A DNA stretch of 64,000 nt from Henriciella marina DSM 19595 (GCF_000376805.1 NZ_AQXT01000002.1:2294001-2358000); one strand, 5' to 3'; positions 1 through 13,348 are shown, counted from the stretch's first letter. The notes: generated by a model from the letters alone, not told the origin. Numbers and translations are program-made.

Positions 1-416
1 CAGACGCCCGCCGCCCTTATGACATCTTCGCCTTCGGAGACGGACCGGAGCTTGCGGAGGAATTGCTGGCGCTGGTGCTTGCGGGAACAAAGCAGGCGAC
101 GGCCAGCCGGTTGAACCTCTACAAGACACTCGGCATGCGCCCGCCTGCGCCCGGCGACCTTTCGCTCGTCCTCGACGCAGCAGATCGGCCTGCCTGTGTC
201 ATCGAGACAATCCGCGTAGACATCGCCCCGTTTTCTGCTGCGACCGAAGAATTCGCTTATGTCGAAGGCGAAGGCGACCGTTCTCTCGCTTACTGGCAGG
301 AGGTGCACCTCACCTACTTTCACCGCGAGTGTGCGAGAGAAGGCAGTTTCTTTTCAGAGGATGAGCCCATCGTCTTCGAGCGCTTCCGGCTTATCTGGAC
401 CTCTGACAAGCAATAG
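1..416 (+). CDS. ASCH domain protein (5' end outside window)
   Basis: The reading frame is open from the first bases of the window (frame starting at base 3), so the true start lies upstream. The visible part begins with DIFAFGDGPELAEE, followed by LVLAGTKQATAS. This is the typical opening of the ASCH (ASC-1 homology) fold, where the G-x-K-x-T/A-S segment lines a putative RNA- or nucleotide-binding cleft. The C-terminus (FERFRLIW) also fits the family. ASCH proteins are small, about 130-150 residues, so only a few residues are missing. The biochemical role of most bacterial members is not settled. It ends 34 bases before the next gene on the same strand. Confidence 0.8.
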   Translation, partial: DARRPYDIFAFGDGPELAEELLALVLAGTKQATASRLNLYKTLGMRPPAPGDLSLVLDAADRPACVIETIRVDIAPFSAATEEFAYVEGEGDRSLAYWQEVHLTYFHRECAREGSFFSEDEPIVFERFRLIWTSDKQ

Positions 417-450
417 CTGGCCACCCATTGGCCGCTGATGGAGCACAGGA

Positions 451-1305
451 ATGAAAACCGTCGTCATCACAGGCGCCTCAACCGGCATCGGCCGCGCTGC
501 CGCAGAGCATCTGGCCGCGCAGGGCTGGAAAGTCTTCGCAGGCGTCCGCAAACAGGAAGACGCCGACGCGCTGAAGAAGGCAGACCCGCGGATCGAGCCG
601 CTGATGCTGGATGTGACCAAGCGCGAAGATGTTGATGCGGCTGTCGAGACGGTGTCGAAAGCTTTGAACGGGGCAAAGCTTGCTGGCCTCGTCAACAATG
701 CAGGCATCGCCAGCATGGGCCCGCTCGCCCTCCAGCCCGCCGATGAGTTCCAGTCCCACTTTGAGGTCAACGTCTTTGGCACCCTGAACGCGACGCAGGC
801 CTTCCTGCCGCTACTTGGCATGGATCAGAACCGCACGGGCGACCCCGGCCGTATCGTCAACATAACCTCGCTGGGCGGACGCATCGCGGCGCCCTTCCTT
901 GGCGCCTACACGGCCACCAAGCACGCGGTCGAAAGCATGACCGACAGCTTCCGGCGCGAACTCATCATCTATGGCATCGATGCGATCGCCATCGGCCCTG
1001 GCTCTGTGAAGACGCCGATCTGGGACAAGGCCGAGGACAAGAATGAGAACCAGCCCTACGCCAACTCGGCCTGGGCCAAACCGATCGAGAAGTTCGCCGA
1101 AACGATGATGAAAGGCGGGCGCGAAGGCCTGCCCCCTGAAAGGATCGCCGAAGTTATCGAGACCGCACTCACCGATTCCAGCCCGAAAGCCCGTTATGCG
1201 CCGGTCCCCAACAAGTTCACCAACTGGACTATACCGACCCACATCCCGAAGCGCTGGCTCGACAGCATCTTCGCCAGCCGGTTCGGGATGAAAAAGCCAG
1301 ACTAG
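451..1305 (+). CDS. SDR-family NAD(P)-dependent oxidoreductase
   Basis: A 284-residue short-chain dehydrogenase/reductase. The N-terminal Rossmann motif TGASTGIG sits at about residues 7-14, the structural NNAG motif follows near residue 85, and the catalytic Tyr-Lys pair is in YTATK near residue 155 with the Ser in NITS upstream. The substrate cannot be read from sequence. The length and the C-terminal tail ending in KRWLDS resemble retinol-dehydrogenase-like or general classical SDRs. A GGAG seven bases before ATG supports the start. The next gene is an enoyl-CoA hydratase on the same strand, so a role in lipid or acyl-CoA metabolism is possible but inferred. Confidence 0.88.
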   Translation: MKTVVITGASTGIGRAAAEHLAAQGWKVFAGVRKQEDADALKKADPRIEPLMLDVTKREDVDAAVETVSKALNGAKLAGLVNNAGIASMGPLALQPADEFQSHFEVNVFGTLNATQAFLPLLGMDQNRTGDPGRIVNITSLGGRIAAPFLGAYTATKHAVESMTDSFRRELIIYGIDAIAIGPGSVKTPIWDKAEDKNENQPYANSAWAKPIEKFAETMMKGGREGLPPERIAEVIETALTDSSPKARYAPVPNKFTNWTIPTHIPKRWLDSIFASRFGMKKPD

Positions 1306-1394
1306 CGTCGCCCAACCTGACCGCGCGTCAGCATTTCCAGACCCCGCCAGCCCGCCTAACCTCCTCCGCAGATAACACGCAGGAGGAGAGAGCG

Positions 1395-2132
1395 ATGGCA
1401 GATCTGGTAACGCGCAAGGATGACGATGGCCTTTGCTGGCTGACGTTCAACCGGCCGGACAAGCTGAACTCGCTGACCGTCGGCATGTTTCGCGAACTGC
1501 GGGGCCATGTCAGCGATCTCCACAAGGATGAGAGCATCGGCTGCGTCATCCTGAAAGGCGCAGGCAAATGCTTCTCGGCCGGGCATGACCTTGGCGACAT
1601 CGCTGAAGGCGAAGCGGTCCCGTCGCGCGGCTGGCATTCGGAAACCCTCCGCCTGATGGAAAAGCTGCCAAAGCCTGTCATCGCCGCCGTGCACAGCCAT
1701 TGCTATACCGGCGCGCTCGAAGTTGCGCTGGCCGCTGATTTCATCCTCGCCGCTCAGTCTGCCAAATTCGCGGACACGCACGCAAAATGGGCGCTCACCC
1801 CGATCTGGGGCATGAGCCAGCGCCTGCCGCGCCGCGTCGGCATCGCGACAGCGAAACGCCTCATGTTCACCGCGGAGACCGTCAAAGCCGACGAGGCCTT
1901 GCGCATTGGCCTCTGCGAAGCTGTCTTCCCTGATGAGAGCTTCGACGCTGATCTCGAAGCCTTCGCGCGTCAGATCCTCTCAAACTCGCCTTTCAGTCAT
2001 GCCGCCAACAAGCGTCTCCTGGAGGCAACCGATGCCGACAAGATGGATGCCGGCCTGCAATGGGAAATCCTGGAGAATGAAGGCGTCGGCCCTGACATGC
2101 AGGCGCGTATCGGCGCCTTCATGAAGAAATAG
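1395..2132 (+). CDS. Enoyl-CoA hydratase/isomerase family protein
   Basis: A 245-residue crotonase-fold protein. LTFNRPDKLNSL near the N-terminus and FSAGHDLGDI (the first oxyanion-hole segment) are typical of the superfamily. The second oxyanion-hole segment, usually G-G-G, reads HSHCYTGALEVAL here, with TGAL in place of the glycine-rich turn. The catalytic glutamate positions of classical hydratases are not obvious, so hydratase activity is uncertain. The start is supported by a strong AGGAGGAG just upstream. It ends 4 bases before the convergent DUF202 gene. Confidence 0.85.
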   Translation: MADLVTRKDDDGLCWLTFNRPDKLNSLTVGMFRELRGHVSDLHKDESIGCVILKGAGKCFSAGHDLGDIAEGEAVPSRGWHSETLRLMEKLPKPVIAAVHSHCYTGALEVALAADFILAAQSAKFADTHAKWALTPIWGMSQRLPRRVGIATAKRLMFTAETVKADEALRIGLCEAVFPDESFDADLEAFARQILSNSPFSHAANKRLLEATDADKMDAGLQWEILENEGVGPDMQARIGAFMKK

Positions 2133-2136
2133 CCGC

Positions 2137-2499
2137 TCAGATCAGCCAGAGCAGCACGCCGAGGATCAAGGTTCCGGCCCCGAAGAGGAAGGCGATCGTG
2201 CCGAACTGGATGTGCGACAAGGGCTCGGCGGTGTGGGCGTCCATCCGGCGGACAAGGCTGCAGGACTTGCGATAGGCGAGGTAGAAGACCGCCACAGCAA
2301 TCAGGATAAAGACGCTCGCCCCCGCCTTGGCCATCCATGTCGGTTCGACCGCGCGGAAGATCGCCTGGAAGCCGAGGCCAAGCGCCGCCGACGCGACCCC
2401 GGTGCGTATCCAGCCGGCAAAGGTGCGCTCATTGGCGAGGATGGTGCGATCCTCGGCATAGTCGGTACGCTCTTCAGCCAGTTCCTGCTTGCTCGGCAT
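2137..2499 (-). CDS. DUF202 (YidH-like) small membrane protein
   Basis: A 120-residue protein opening with an acidic segment and the DUF202 signature RTILANERTFAGWIRTG. Three hydrophobic stretches follow, predicted to be transmembrane helices: around SAALGLGFQAIF, SVFILIAVAVFYLAY and TIAFLFGAGTLILGVLLWL. The ATG at 2499 was chosen because the conserved region begins just after it; the frame is open further upstream but overlaps xerC. Function is unknown for the family. It lies 31 bases downstream of xerC on the same strand and may be cotranscribed with it. Confidence 0.85.
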   Translation of the reverse strand: MPSKQELAEERTDYAEDRTILANERTFAGWIRTGVASAALGLGFQAIFRAVEPTWMAKAGASVFILIAVAVFYLAYRKSCSLVRRMDAHTAEPLSHIQFGTIAFLFGAGTLILGVLLWLI

Positions 2500-2530
2500 C
2501 CTTAAACAACCAGCTCTGGCCCGAATGGTT

Positions 2531-3427
2531 TCAGCCGCGCGGATGGGCGCTGGCGTGAACGGCCCGCAGCCGCTCTGAATCAACGCCAGTATAGACCTGC
2601 GTCGTAGACAGGCTGGCATGCCCCAGAAGCGTCTGGATCGCGCGCAGATCAGCGCCGGCCGACAGAAGATGCGTTGCAAAGGCGTGGCGCAGCGCATGCG
2701 GCGTCGCGGTTTCCGGCAGGCCAAGCGCGCCGCGTAGCACCTGCACCCCCCGCTGCACGATCGCAGGCTGAAGCCGTTTACCGCGTACGCCATAGAAGAG
2801 CGGCGTCTCTGACGTCAGCCGATAAGGGCACAGCCGTGCATACTCATTGATCGCCTGGCGCACAGCCGGGATGAGCGGCACCAGCCTTATCTTACCGCCC
2901 TTCCCAAGCACCCGCAGCCGCTCTTGCGCAGGCGCCTGATCGCCATTGAGACCCAGCGCCTCTGATATCCGGAGCCCGCCGCCATAGAGCAGTGTCAGCA
3001 CCGCCGCATCGCGCGCCGCCACCCAAGGCTCTTCTGCGGTCGCCTCAGCCGTCTCGATCATGTCGCGCGCCGCTGCCACTGACACAGGGCGCGGCAAGCG
3101 TGACTGGCGCTTGGGACCTTTCAGGAAGGCGATCTCCGGATTGTCGATGCCATGATGGTCGTCCAGCCAGTGAAAGAATGTCTTGATCGCCGAGAGCACC
3201 CGCGCAACCGACGTATCCGACAGGCCCTCGCGGCGCCGTTTCGCCAGAAAGGCGCGGATGTCGCTCGCATGCAGGTGCCTGAACGCCTTGATCGCGACCG
3301 GCTCTCCCAGATGATCATCCAGAAAGCCGAAAAAGCTCCGAAGGTCGTGGCCATAGGCCTCGACCGTATTGTCTGCGAGACGCCGCTCACGGGAAACATG
3401 GTCGAGAAAGGCTGAGAGGATTTCCAT
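2531..3427 (-). CDS. xerC: Tyrosine recombinase XerC
   Basis: A 298-residue tyrosine recombinase with an N-terminal SAM-like core-binding domain (about residues 1-90) and a C-terminal catalytic domain. The catalytic residues are all present: Arg153 in GGGLRISEAL, Lys176 in LGKGGK, His244 and Arg247 in PHALRH, His270 in LLGHAS and the nucleophile Tyr279 in TTQVYT. XerC acts with XerD at the chromosomal dif site to resolve chromosome dimers. The divergent neighbour is priA, a common alphaproteobacterial arrangement that favours XerC over a phage integrase. No att-like repeats or phage genes are nearby. Confidence 0.92.
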   Translation of the reverse strand: MEILSAFLDHVSRERRLADNTVEAYGHDLRSFFGFLDDHLGEPVAIKAFRHLHASDIRAFLAKRRREGLSDTSVARVLSAIKTFFHWLDDHHGIDNPEIAFLKGPKRQSRLPRPVSVAAARDMIETAEATAEEPWVAARDAAVLTLLYGGGLRISEALGLNGDQAPAQERLRVLGKGGKIRLVPLIPAVRQAINEYARLCPYRLTSETPLFYGVRGKRLQPAIVQRGVQVLRGALGLPETATPHALRHAFATHLLSAGADLRAIQTLLGHASLSTTQVYTGVDSERLRAVHASAHPRG

Positions 3428-3471
3428 ACGCCCGAGTGTCTGCAGCAGAGATTAAGGGGGGATTTATGGTG

Positions 3472-3589
3472 AAGGCCCCACCCCGACCCTCCCCAGAGGG
3501 GAGGGAGCGATAGTCGCAAGTTTGGCATGAAATTTTCAACGGGCGACGCGGCGTCCCCCTCCCCATTGGGGAGGGTCGGGGTGGGGCTT
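3472..3589. repeat. 118-bp inverted-repeat element between xerC and priA
   Basis: The outer arms are near-perfect inverted repeats of about 22 bases, one at 3472-3494 and its complement at 3568-3589, built on CCCCACCCCGACCCTCCCC. Inside the left arm is a hairpin CCCTCCCC-aga-GGGGAGGG, and the right arm has CCCTCCCCATTGGGGAGGG. It has no coding potential and no T-run, so it is not an intrinsic terminator. The form fits a palindromic or MITE-like intergenic element. The 12-mer CCCCGACCCTCC recurs at 29666-29677. The mobility class is not identifiable by eye. Confidence 0.75.
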
Positions 3590-3612
3590 GGTAGTTCAAA
3601 GGCTGAACCCCA

Positions 3613-3631
3613 CAGGTGACGGAATCACCTG
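3613..3631. promoter_or_regulatory. Inverted repeat 25 bases before priA
   Basis: CAGGTGA-cggaa-TCACCTG is a perfect 7+7 inverted repeat with a 5-base spacer, ending 25 bases before the priA ATG. It could be an operator or a leader hairpin. No matching regulator is evident. Confidence 0.3.
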
Positions 3632-3655
3632 CGCGCTCTAAACCCTCCCCCATAG

Positions 3656-5824
3656 ATGAAACTCGCCAGCATCCTCTTCCCGCTGCCTCTGCCAGAACCG
3701 TTTGATTATGAGGTCCCAGCCGGCCTCGATGTCGAACCTGGCAGCTATGTGCGCGCGCCGCTCGGCAAGATTGAGCGCACCGGCGTTGTCTGGGCCGTGA
3801 AAGACAAGGCAGAGGACGATGCGCGCGCCCTCAAACCGCTGATCGACGTCTTCCCGGTTCCGCCCATGCCGGCGCCGATGCGCAATTTCATCACCTTTGC
3901 GGCCCGCTACAATGTCGCCCATCCGGGGCATGTGCTTGCCATGGTGCTGCGCGCCCGCGGCGGGCTGAAACCATCGCCGACCGCGACCGTCTACGAACCG
4001 ACCGGCCACCGCTCCAACCGCATGACCGAGGCGCGCATCAAAGTGCTCGACGCCGCGCGGGACGTCGGCCCGACAAGCGCGGCAGAGCTTGCGCGGCAGG
4101 CGGGTGTCTCTGCCGGCGTCGTCAAAGGCCTCGTCGAGATCGGCGCGCTGGAAGCCCGCGAGGTCGCGACAGACCTCCCCTACTCCCAGCCGAGCCGCTT
4201 TGCAGTGGGCGACCACCTCACCGGCGAACAGGCCGAGGCAGGCGAGGAGCTTCGCCGATCCATTGCCAAAGGCGGCTTCCAACCCTTCCTGCTCGACGGC
4301 ATTACAGGGTCGGGCAAGACAGAAGTTTATTTCGAAGCCATCGCCGAGGCACTGCAGAAGGCGGGCGATGCGCAGGTTCTCGTCTTGCTCCCAGAGATCG
4401 CGCTGACACAGGCCGTCCTGTCGCGCTTTGAGTCCCGCTTCGGCGCGCCGCCTGCGCCCTGGCACTCAGGCTTAAGCGATGCAGAGCGCCGCCGCACATG
4501 GCGCGAGACCGCCCATGGCCGCGCTCGCATCGTCATCGGCGCGCGCTCAGCGCTCTTCCTGCCTTTCAGGAACCTCAAACTCATTATCGTCGATGAGGAA
4601 CACGACACCTCCTTCAAACAGGAAGACGGCGTCACCTATCATGCCCGCGACATGGCCGTGATGCGCGCCAAGCTGGAAGACGCCGCCATCATCCTCGCCT
4701 CGGCGACGCCTGCGCTCGAAACCATGGTGAATGCCGAAGCGGGTCGGTATCAGCGCCTCAAACTTTCGGCCCGGCCCGGCGCCGCCCGCCTGCCGGATAT
4801 CGAGCTTGTCGACCTTCGCCTCGATCCGCCGGAAAAAGGCAACTGGCTTTCGCCAACGCTTTCGAACGCGCTTGTGTCGACGCTCGAAGCTGGCGAGCAG
4901 AGCCTTCTTTTTCTAAACCGGCGCGGCTACGCCCCGCTCGTCATCTGCAAGGCGTGCGGTGAGCGGCTGAAAAGCCCCGGCACCGAAAGCTGGCTGACAG
5001 AGCACCGCTACACCAATCGCCTCGTCTGCCACCTGACCGGCTGGTCGATGCCAAAGCCCGAAGCCTGCCCGATGTGCGGGGCAAAGGATTCGCTGATGGG
5101 CGTCGGCCCCGGCGTTGAACGCGTCGCCGAGGAAGTCCGCGTCCTGCTGCCACAGGCCCGCGTCGAGATCTTTTCCTCTGACACCGCCCGCTCTGGCGAG
5201 GAAACGCGCGGCATCGTCGACCGCATGGCCGCCGGAGAGATCGACGTCCTTATCGGCACGCAAATTGTCGCAAAGGGCCACAATTTCCCGAACCTCACCC
5301 TTGTTGGCGTCGTCGATGCCGACAGCGGCATGAAAGGCGGGGATTTGCGCGCAGGCGAACGCACATATCAGCTGCTGAGCCAGGTCGCAGGCCGTGCCGG
5401 CCGCGCCGAACGCCCCGGCCGCGCGCTGATCCAGACCTACGGCCCCGACAATCCCGCCATGATGGCGCTGGCTGCAGGCGACCGCGACGGCTTCCTGCAG
5501 ATCGAGCGGGATGTCCGCGCCGAGCTTATGTTGCCGCCCTTCGGCCGCATGGCCGCGCTGGTTCTCTCGGCCCCGACACCAGAGCTCATCAAGGAAGCAG
5601 GCCAGCTCACGGGCGCCGCTGCGCCAAACGGCGAAGGCGTGACCGTTTACGGCCCCGCCCCTGCCCCGATCTCAATGCTGCGCGGTCGCCACCGCATCCG
5701 TTTTCTCGTCACCAGTCCAAGAGAGGTTGACCTCTCCGCTTACATGTCCGCCTGGCTTCGGGCCCTGAAGCTGCCAAACCCTGTAAGAATTTCAGCTGAT
5801 ATCGATCCGTATTCCTTCCTCTAG
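3656..5824 (+). CDS. priA: Primosomal protein N' (PriA helicase), zinc site partly lost
   Basis: A 722-residue superfamily 2 helicase that reloads the replisome at stalled forks. The N-terminal DNA-binding domain (FPLPLPEPFDY) is followed by Walker A GITGSGKTEVY (Lys221), DEEH at 313-316, SATPALE, and motifs V/VI around IGTQIVAKGHNFPNL and QVAGRAGR. In typical PriA the zinc region has four Cys pairs. Here only Cys431/434 and Cys471/474 form pairs, with a single Cys458; the usual second pair reads SPGT and the third reads CHLT. The helicase core is intact, so the protein is probably functional. The ATG start begins the conserved N-terminus. Confidence 0.95.
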   Translation: MKLASILFPLPLPEPFDYEVPAGLDVEPGSYVRAPLGKIERTGVVWAVKDKAEDDARALKPLIDVFPVPPMPAPMRNFITFAARYNVAHPGHVLAMVLRARGGLKPSPTATVYEPTGHRSNRMTEARIKVLDAARDVGPTSAAELARQAGVSAGVVKGLVEIGALEAREVATDLPYSQPSRFAVGDHLTGEQAEAGEELRRSIAKGGFQPFLLDGITGSGKTEVYFEAIAEALQKAGDAQVLVLLPEIALTQAVLSRFESRFGAPPAPWHSGLSDAERRRTWRETAHGRARIVIGARSALFLPFRNLKLIIVDEEHDTSFKQEDGVTYHARDMAVMRAKLEDAAIILASATPALETMVNAEAGRYQRLKLSARPGAARLPDIELVDLRLDPPEKGNWLSPTLSNALVSTLEAGEQSLLFLNRRGYAPLVICKACGERLKSPGTESWLTEHRYTNRLVCHLTGWSMPKPEACPMCGAKDSLMGVGPGVERVAEEVRVLLPQARVEIFSSDTARSGEETRGIVDRMAAGEIDVLIGTQIVAKGHNFPNLTLVGVVDADSGMKGGDLRAGERTYQLLSQVAGRAGRAERPGRALIQTYGPDNPAMMALAAGDRDGFLQIERDVRAELMLPPFGRMAALVLSAPTPELIKEAGQLTGAAAPNGEGVTVYGPAPAPISMLRGRHRIRFLVTSPREVDLSAYMSAWLRALKLPNPVRISADIDPYSFL

Positions 5825-5991
5825 GCGGCTCGCGTGCCAATCGGTCGCAATTCAACCGCTGCAGCCAAGTTGTCAGTGCCGAAACGAAGTGCTAAGCGCC
5901 CTCTCAAGCATCGGGCTGGGGCTTCGCCTTTCAGCCCATAATCTTATGTTTCACTCCCGGGCATTCGCCCGCCAACAGACGGAATCAGGTC

Positions 5992-8095
<2,104 letters not shown>

Positions 8096-8121
8096 GTCGC
8101 CACGCTATCAGGAGCTGAGCA

Positions 8122-10811
<2,690 letters not shown>

Positions 10812-10839
10812 TCCTTCAGAACTTTCGATTGAAGTTTGA

Positions 10840-10870
10840 CAGCCGCATCAGAAATGATGCGGCTGTTTTC
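10840..10870 (+). terminator. Intrinsic terminator after atpD
   Basis: A perfect 11-bp stem, CAGCCGCATCA with TGATGCGGCTG, is closed by a GAAA tetraloop and followed by TTTT and a second T-rich run. It starts 29 bases after the atpD stop and should end the atpHAGD transcript before atpC. Confidence 0.85.
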
Positions 10871-10931
10871 GTTTCGAGTGGCACAACGGAGCAGGCGCGC
10901 TTTCTCGCCCGGCGAACCTGGACGTAGCGCT

Positions 10932-11723
10932 TTAGTCGCCAGTGAACTTCGGGTCGCGTCCTTCCAGGAACGAAGCCACACCTTCGCGGAAGTCGTCTGA
11001 CTCCTGCATCAGCAAGAAACTCTCCAGGTCGCGATGGCCCGTCGCACGGGTCAACGCATGCGCCGCGACGTTCACATCCTGCTTGACCATCTTTAGTGCC
11101 GTCGGCGGCAGTTTACCCGCCTCGCCCGCCAGCGCGATTGCGCGTTTCAGGGCGTCTTTCTGAGGCGCGAGATAATCGACAAGGCCCCAGGCCTCGGCGG
11201 TCCTCGCATCCACCTTCTCACAAAGCGCTGCAAGCCGCTTGGTCCGCGCCGGTCCTACAAGCGCGACGAAGCGGGGGATCGAGCCCCAGCTCATATTCAT
11301 GCCGCGCTCGACCTCCGGCACGTAGAACCGGGCCGCCTCAGACGCCACGCGCAAATCCAGCGATGCCATAAGCGCCATGCCACCGCCAATGCACCAGCCT
11401 TCAAGCGCGCAAATGGTCAGCGCATCGATCTTTTCCCATGCCTCGCAAAGGCGGGGTCCTGCACGCTGCATGATTCGGCGCTGGCTTAGAGGTATTTCTG
11501 CCGGGTCCTGCCTTTCAGGGTCTTTCAGGTCGGCGCCCATCGTGAACACGTCCGTACCGCCCGTCAGGATGACCGTGGATATCTCCGGCGCATCATGGAA
11601 ACGCATCGCTGCGGCTGTAAGCTCACGCATCAGGCGCTGGGAAAGGGCATTGGCGCGGCCGCCTGTGTCGAAACTGACAATCGCGCTGCGTCCCTCTATT
11701 TTTACCGTCACCAGCTCAGCCAT
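10932..11723 (-). CDS. Enoyl-CoA hydratase/isomerase family protein
   Basis: A 263-residue crotonase-fold protein, reading MAELVTVKIEG from the ATG at 11723, which has AGGAAGGG just upstream; the frame is open further 5' but without conservation. The oxyanion-hole segments are FTMGADLKD and EGWCIGGGMALMASLDLRVAS. The glycine-rich second segment is intact. A Glu in FYVPEVERGMN occupies the region of a hydratase acid/base residue. The real substrate is unknown. The gene lies antisense between atpD and atpC, an unusual place, and its direction opposes the atp genes. Confidence 0.88.
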   Translation of the reverse strand: MAELVTVKIEGRSAIVSFDTGGRANALSQRLMRELTAAAMRFHDAPEISTVILTGGTDVFTMGADLKDPERQDPAEIPLSQRRIMQRAGPRLCEAWEKIDALTICALEGWCIGGGMALMASLDLRVASEAARFYVPEVERGMNMSWGSIPRFVALVGPARTKRLAALCEKVDARTAEAWGLVDYLAPQKDALKRAIALAGEAGKLPPTALKMVKQDVNVAAHALTRATGHRDLESFLLMQESDDFREGVASFLEGRDPKFTGD

Positions 11724-11881
11724 TCCCTTCCTCCCTGGAAAACTGTTCCCACACTGTCTAAACAGCCGCGCAGTGTGCTGCAATTTCAGCCTGTTTGGGC
11801 TTGCGACAGCAGGTCCCGGTAGACATTAGCGCCCTAATCAGTATTGGAGACCACAGCAAAGAAACTTGGAAATCTCGTTCG

Positions 11882-12289
11882 ATGGCCATCAAACTTCACT
11901 TCTCCCTCGTCTCGCCCGCCAAGGAGCTTTTCTCCGGTGAGGTTGACCACGTGATCGCACCCGGCACCGAAGGTGAGTTCGGCGTTCTGGTGAACCATGC
12001 GCCCTTCATGACGACGCTCAAGAACGGCGTCGTCCGCGTGCTTGAGAACGACACGACCAAGATGCGCCTTTTCGTGCGCGGCGGCTTTGCCGACGTGACG
12101 CCTGAAGGCCTGACCATTCTGGCTGAAGAAGCTGTCGATCTGTCCAAGGTCGATGCGGCGACCGTCAATGCCGACCTTGAAGAGGCCAAGAACAAGCTCG
12201 CCGCCGAAGGCAAGGAAGGCGCCCATGTCGCTGTCCTGAAAGCCCAGGTCGACTATCTCAGCGACCTGAAGGCCGCCGTCGCCCACTAG
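11882..12289 (+). CDS. atpC: ATP synthase F1 epsilon subunit
   Basis: A 135-residue epsilon subunit: the N-terminal beta-sandwich MAIKLHFSLVSPAKELFSG, GTEGEFGVLVNHAPF, and a C-terminal helical part rich in Ala/Glu/Lys. It couples the central stalk to the c-ring. The ATG at 11882 begins the conserved sequence; a longer frame exists from 11795 but that part overlaps the antisense promoter area and is not conserved in character. It is cut off from atpD by a terminator and an antisense gene, so it needs its own promoter, which must lie in 11724-11881. I could not pick one with confidence. Confidence 0.95.
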   Translation: MAIKLHFSLVSPAKELFSGEVDHVIAPGTEGEFGVLVNHAPFMTTLKNGVVRVLENDTTKMRLFVRGGFADVTPEGLTILAEEAVDLSKVDAATVNADLEEAKNKLAAEGKEGAHVAVLKAQVDYLSDLKAAVAH

Positions 12290-12319
12290 GGCTCTGTCTC
12301 ATTCAATAGAGTATCGAAG

Positions 12320-12346
12320 AGGCCGCCTTTCAGGGCGGCCTTTCCT
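12320..12346 (+). terminator. Intrinsic terminator after atpC
   Basis: The stem AGGCCGCC/GGCGGCCT with a short loop is followed by TTTCCTGTT, 31 bases after the atpC stop. Confidence 0.7.
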
Positions 12347-12392
12347 GTTATGGCTGCTATGGGTATAGTCAGCGCGAAACAGGGAGACGCAC

Positions 12393-12962
12393 ATGAACCT
12401 CTACTCGACCGCCATACTCGGCGCAGCCATTCTCGCTGCGGGCTGTATCGCCCCTGAAGATCGGGAACGCTATCAACCCGGTGCTTTCGTCAACGAAGGC
12501 GCAAGTCTGAAGGCCCTTGCCGATGCGGTGGTCGCTCACTGCATTCCCGCCGTCGAAGGTGAGCAGGATTTCGCCGACTTCGAAATGAGAGGTGCCACAG
12601 CGATCCGCGCGCTCGCGGATAACAAAATTTCCGTCGTTAGCGACAGCACGCTTCCTGTCTGGCAACTTGCAGATGGTATTGTGCAAATTCAGCTAGACCC
12701 CTACCAGTCCTGCGAGGTCGCGGCGGTCGGCCTGCCAACGGACACGTCGTACAAGGTCCTTACAAGCGCGGTCAAACAGGCTGGCTACCGTGAGACGGAC
12801 ACGGGGTACCCGCAGGCGACAGGGGACCTCTATCGCACATTCGTCTCGGGACAGGGCGCCAGCGGCTACACGGTTCACGTTGAAGGCCCGCAGACCGCTC
12901 AGATGGCAGATGGGCGCACCTACGAGAAACTCGTTGCCACTGTAAGCCAGGGCGCCGACTGA
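12393..12962 (+). CDS. Predicted lipoprotein of unknown function
   Basis: A 189-residue protein with a lipoprotein signal: a hydrophobic stretch ending in the lipobox LAAGC, with Cys18 as the lipidated residue. The mature part is acidic and has two further cysteines (in VAHCIPAV and QSCEVA) that could form a periplasmic disulfide. I do not recognise the family. AGGGAGA lies seven bases before the ATG. It stands alone after atpC, with an imperfect GC-rich hairpin (about 12985-13009, no T-run) downstream. Confidence 0.8.
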   Translation: MNLYSTAILGAAILAAGCIAPEDRERYQPGAFVNEGASLKALADAVVAHCIPAVEGEQDFADFEMRGATAIRALADNKISVVSDSTLPVWQLADGIVQIQLDPYQSCEVAAVGLPTDTSYKVLTSAVKQAGYRETDTGYPQATGDLYRTFVSGQGASGYTVHVEGPQTAQMADGRTYEKLVATVSQGAD

Positions 12963-13038
12963 CGGGGCGTTAGAGGCGTCCCGGGGCCCCTCCGCAGGTT
13001 GGCGGGGCCTGTTGCCTGTCCGATTTCGGCCCGCTCGC

Positions 13039-13299
13039 TTAATCGAGATGCCGTAGCCAGTTTAGCGCCCCGGCGTCCATGCCCTTGAATTTCGGATCGT
13101 CACCCAGCGGCGCCACGAGCAATGCCGCTGGCTGGCAGGCCCACTTGACCGAATGATAGACTCTCGACCTGCTGGCCGTCGTTCTGATCAGGAAGAGCGC
13201 ATCATCCAGACGTCTCATGCCGTCGAACGTATCTGGGTCAAGTGGCGTCTGCGGATCTCTGATATAGATCAGATAAAGGGTAAAAGCGTCGTCTGGCAT
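13039..13299 (-). CDS. Small conserved-looking protein of unknown function
   Basis: An 86-residue protein. Alternating hydrophobic strands with charged turns, and segments such as LDDALFLIRTTASRSRVYH and LLVAPLGDDPKFKGM, look like genuine folded sequence rather than a shadow frame. No domain is recognised and no signal peptide is visible. It lies 49 bases downstream of the thioesterase gene on the same strand, so may be its operon partner. Confidence 0.65.
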   Translation of the reverse strand: MPDDAFTLYLIYIRDPQTPLDPDTFDGMRRLDDALFLIRTTASRSRVYHSVKWACQPAALLVAPLGDDPKFKGMDAGALNWLRHLD

Positions 13300-13348
13300 T
13301 CGCTGAAGACGCGCTGGGCAAGAGTGGGTTCCGGCAGTTCAGCCAGTT

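Noticed and set aside
2531..3427. Integrase of a phage or integrative element
   Set aside because: The neighbour priA, the full XerC-like length and the lack of att repeats or phage genes point to chromosomal XerC.
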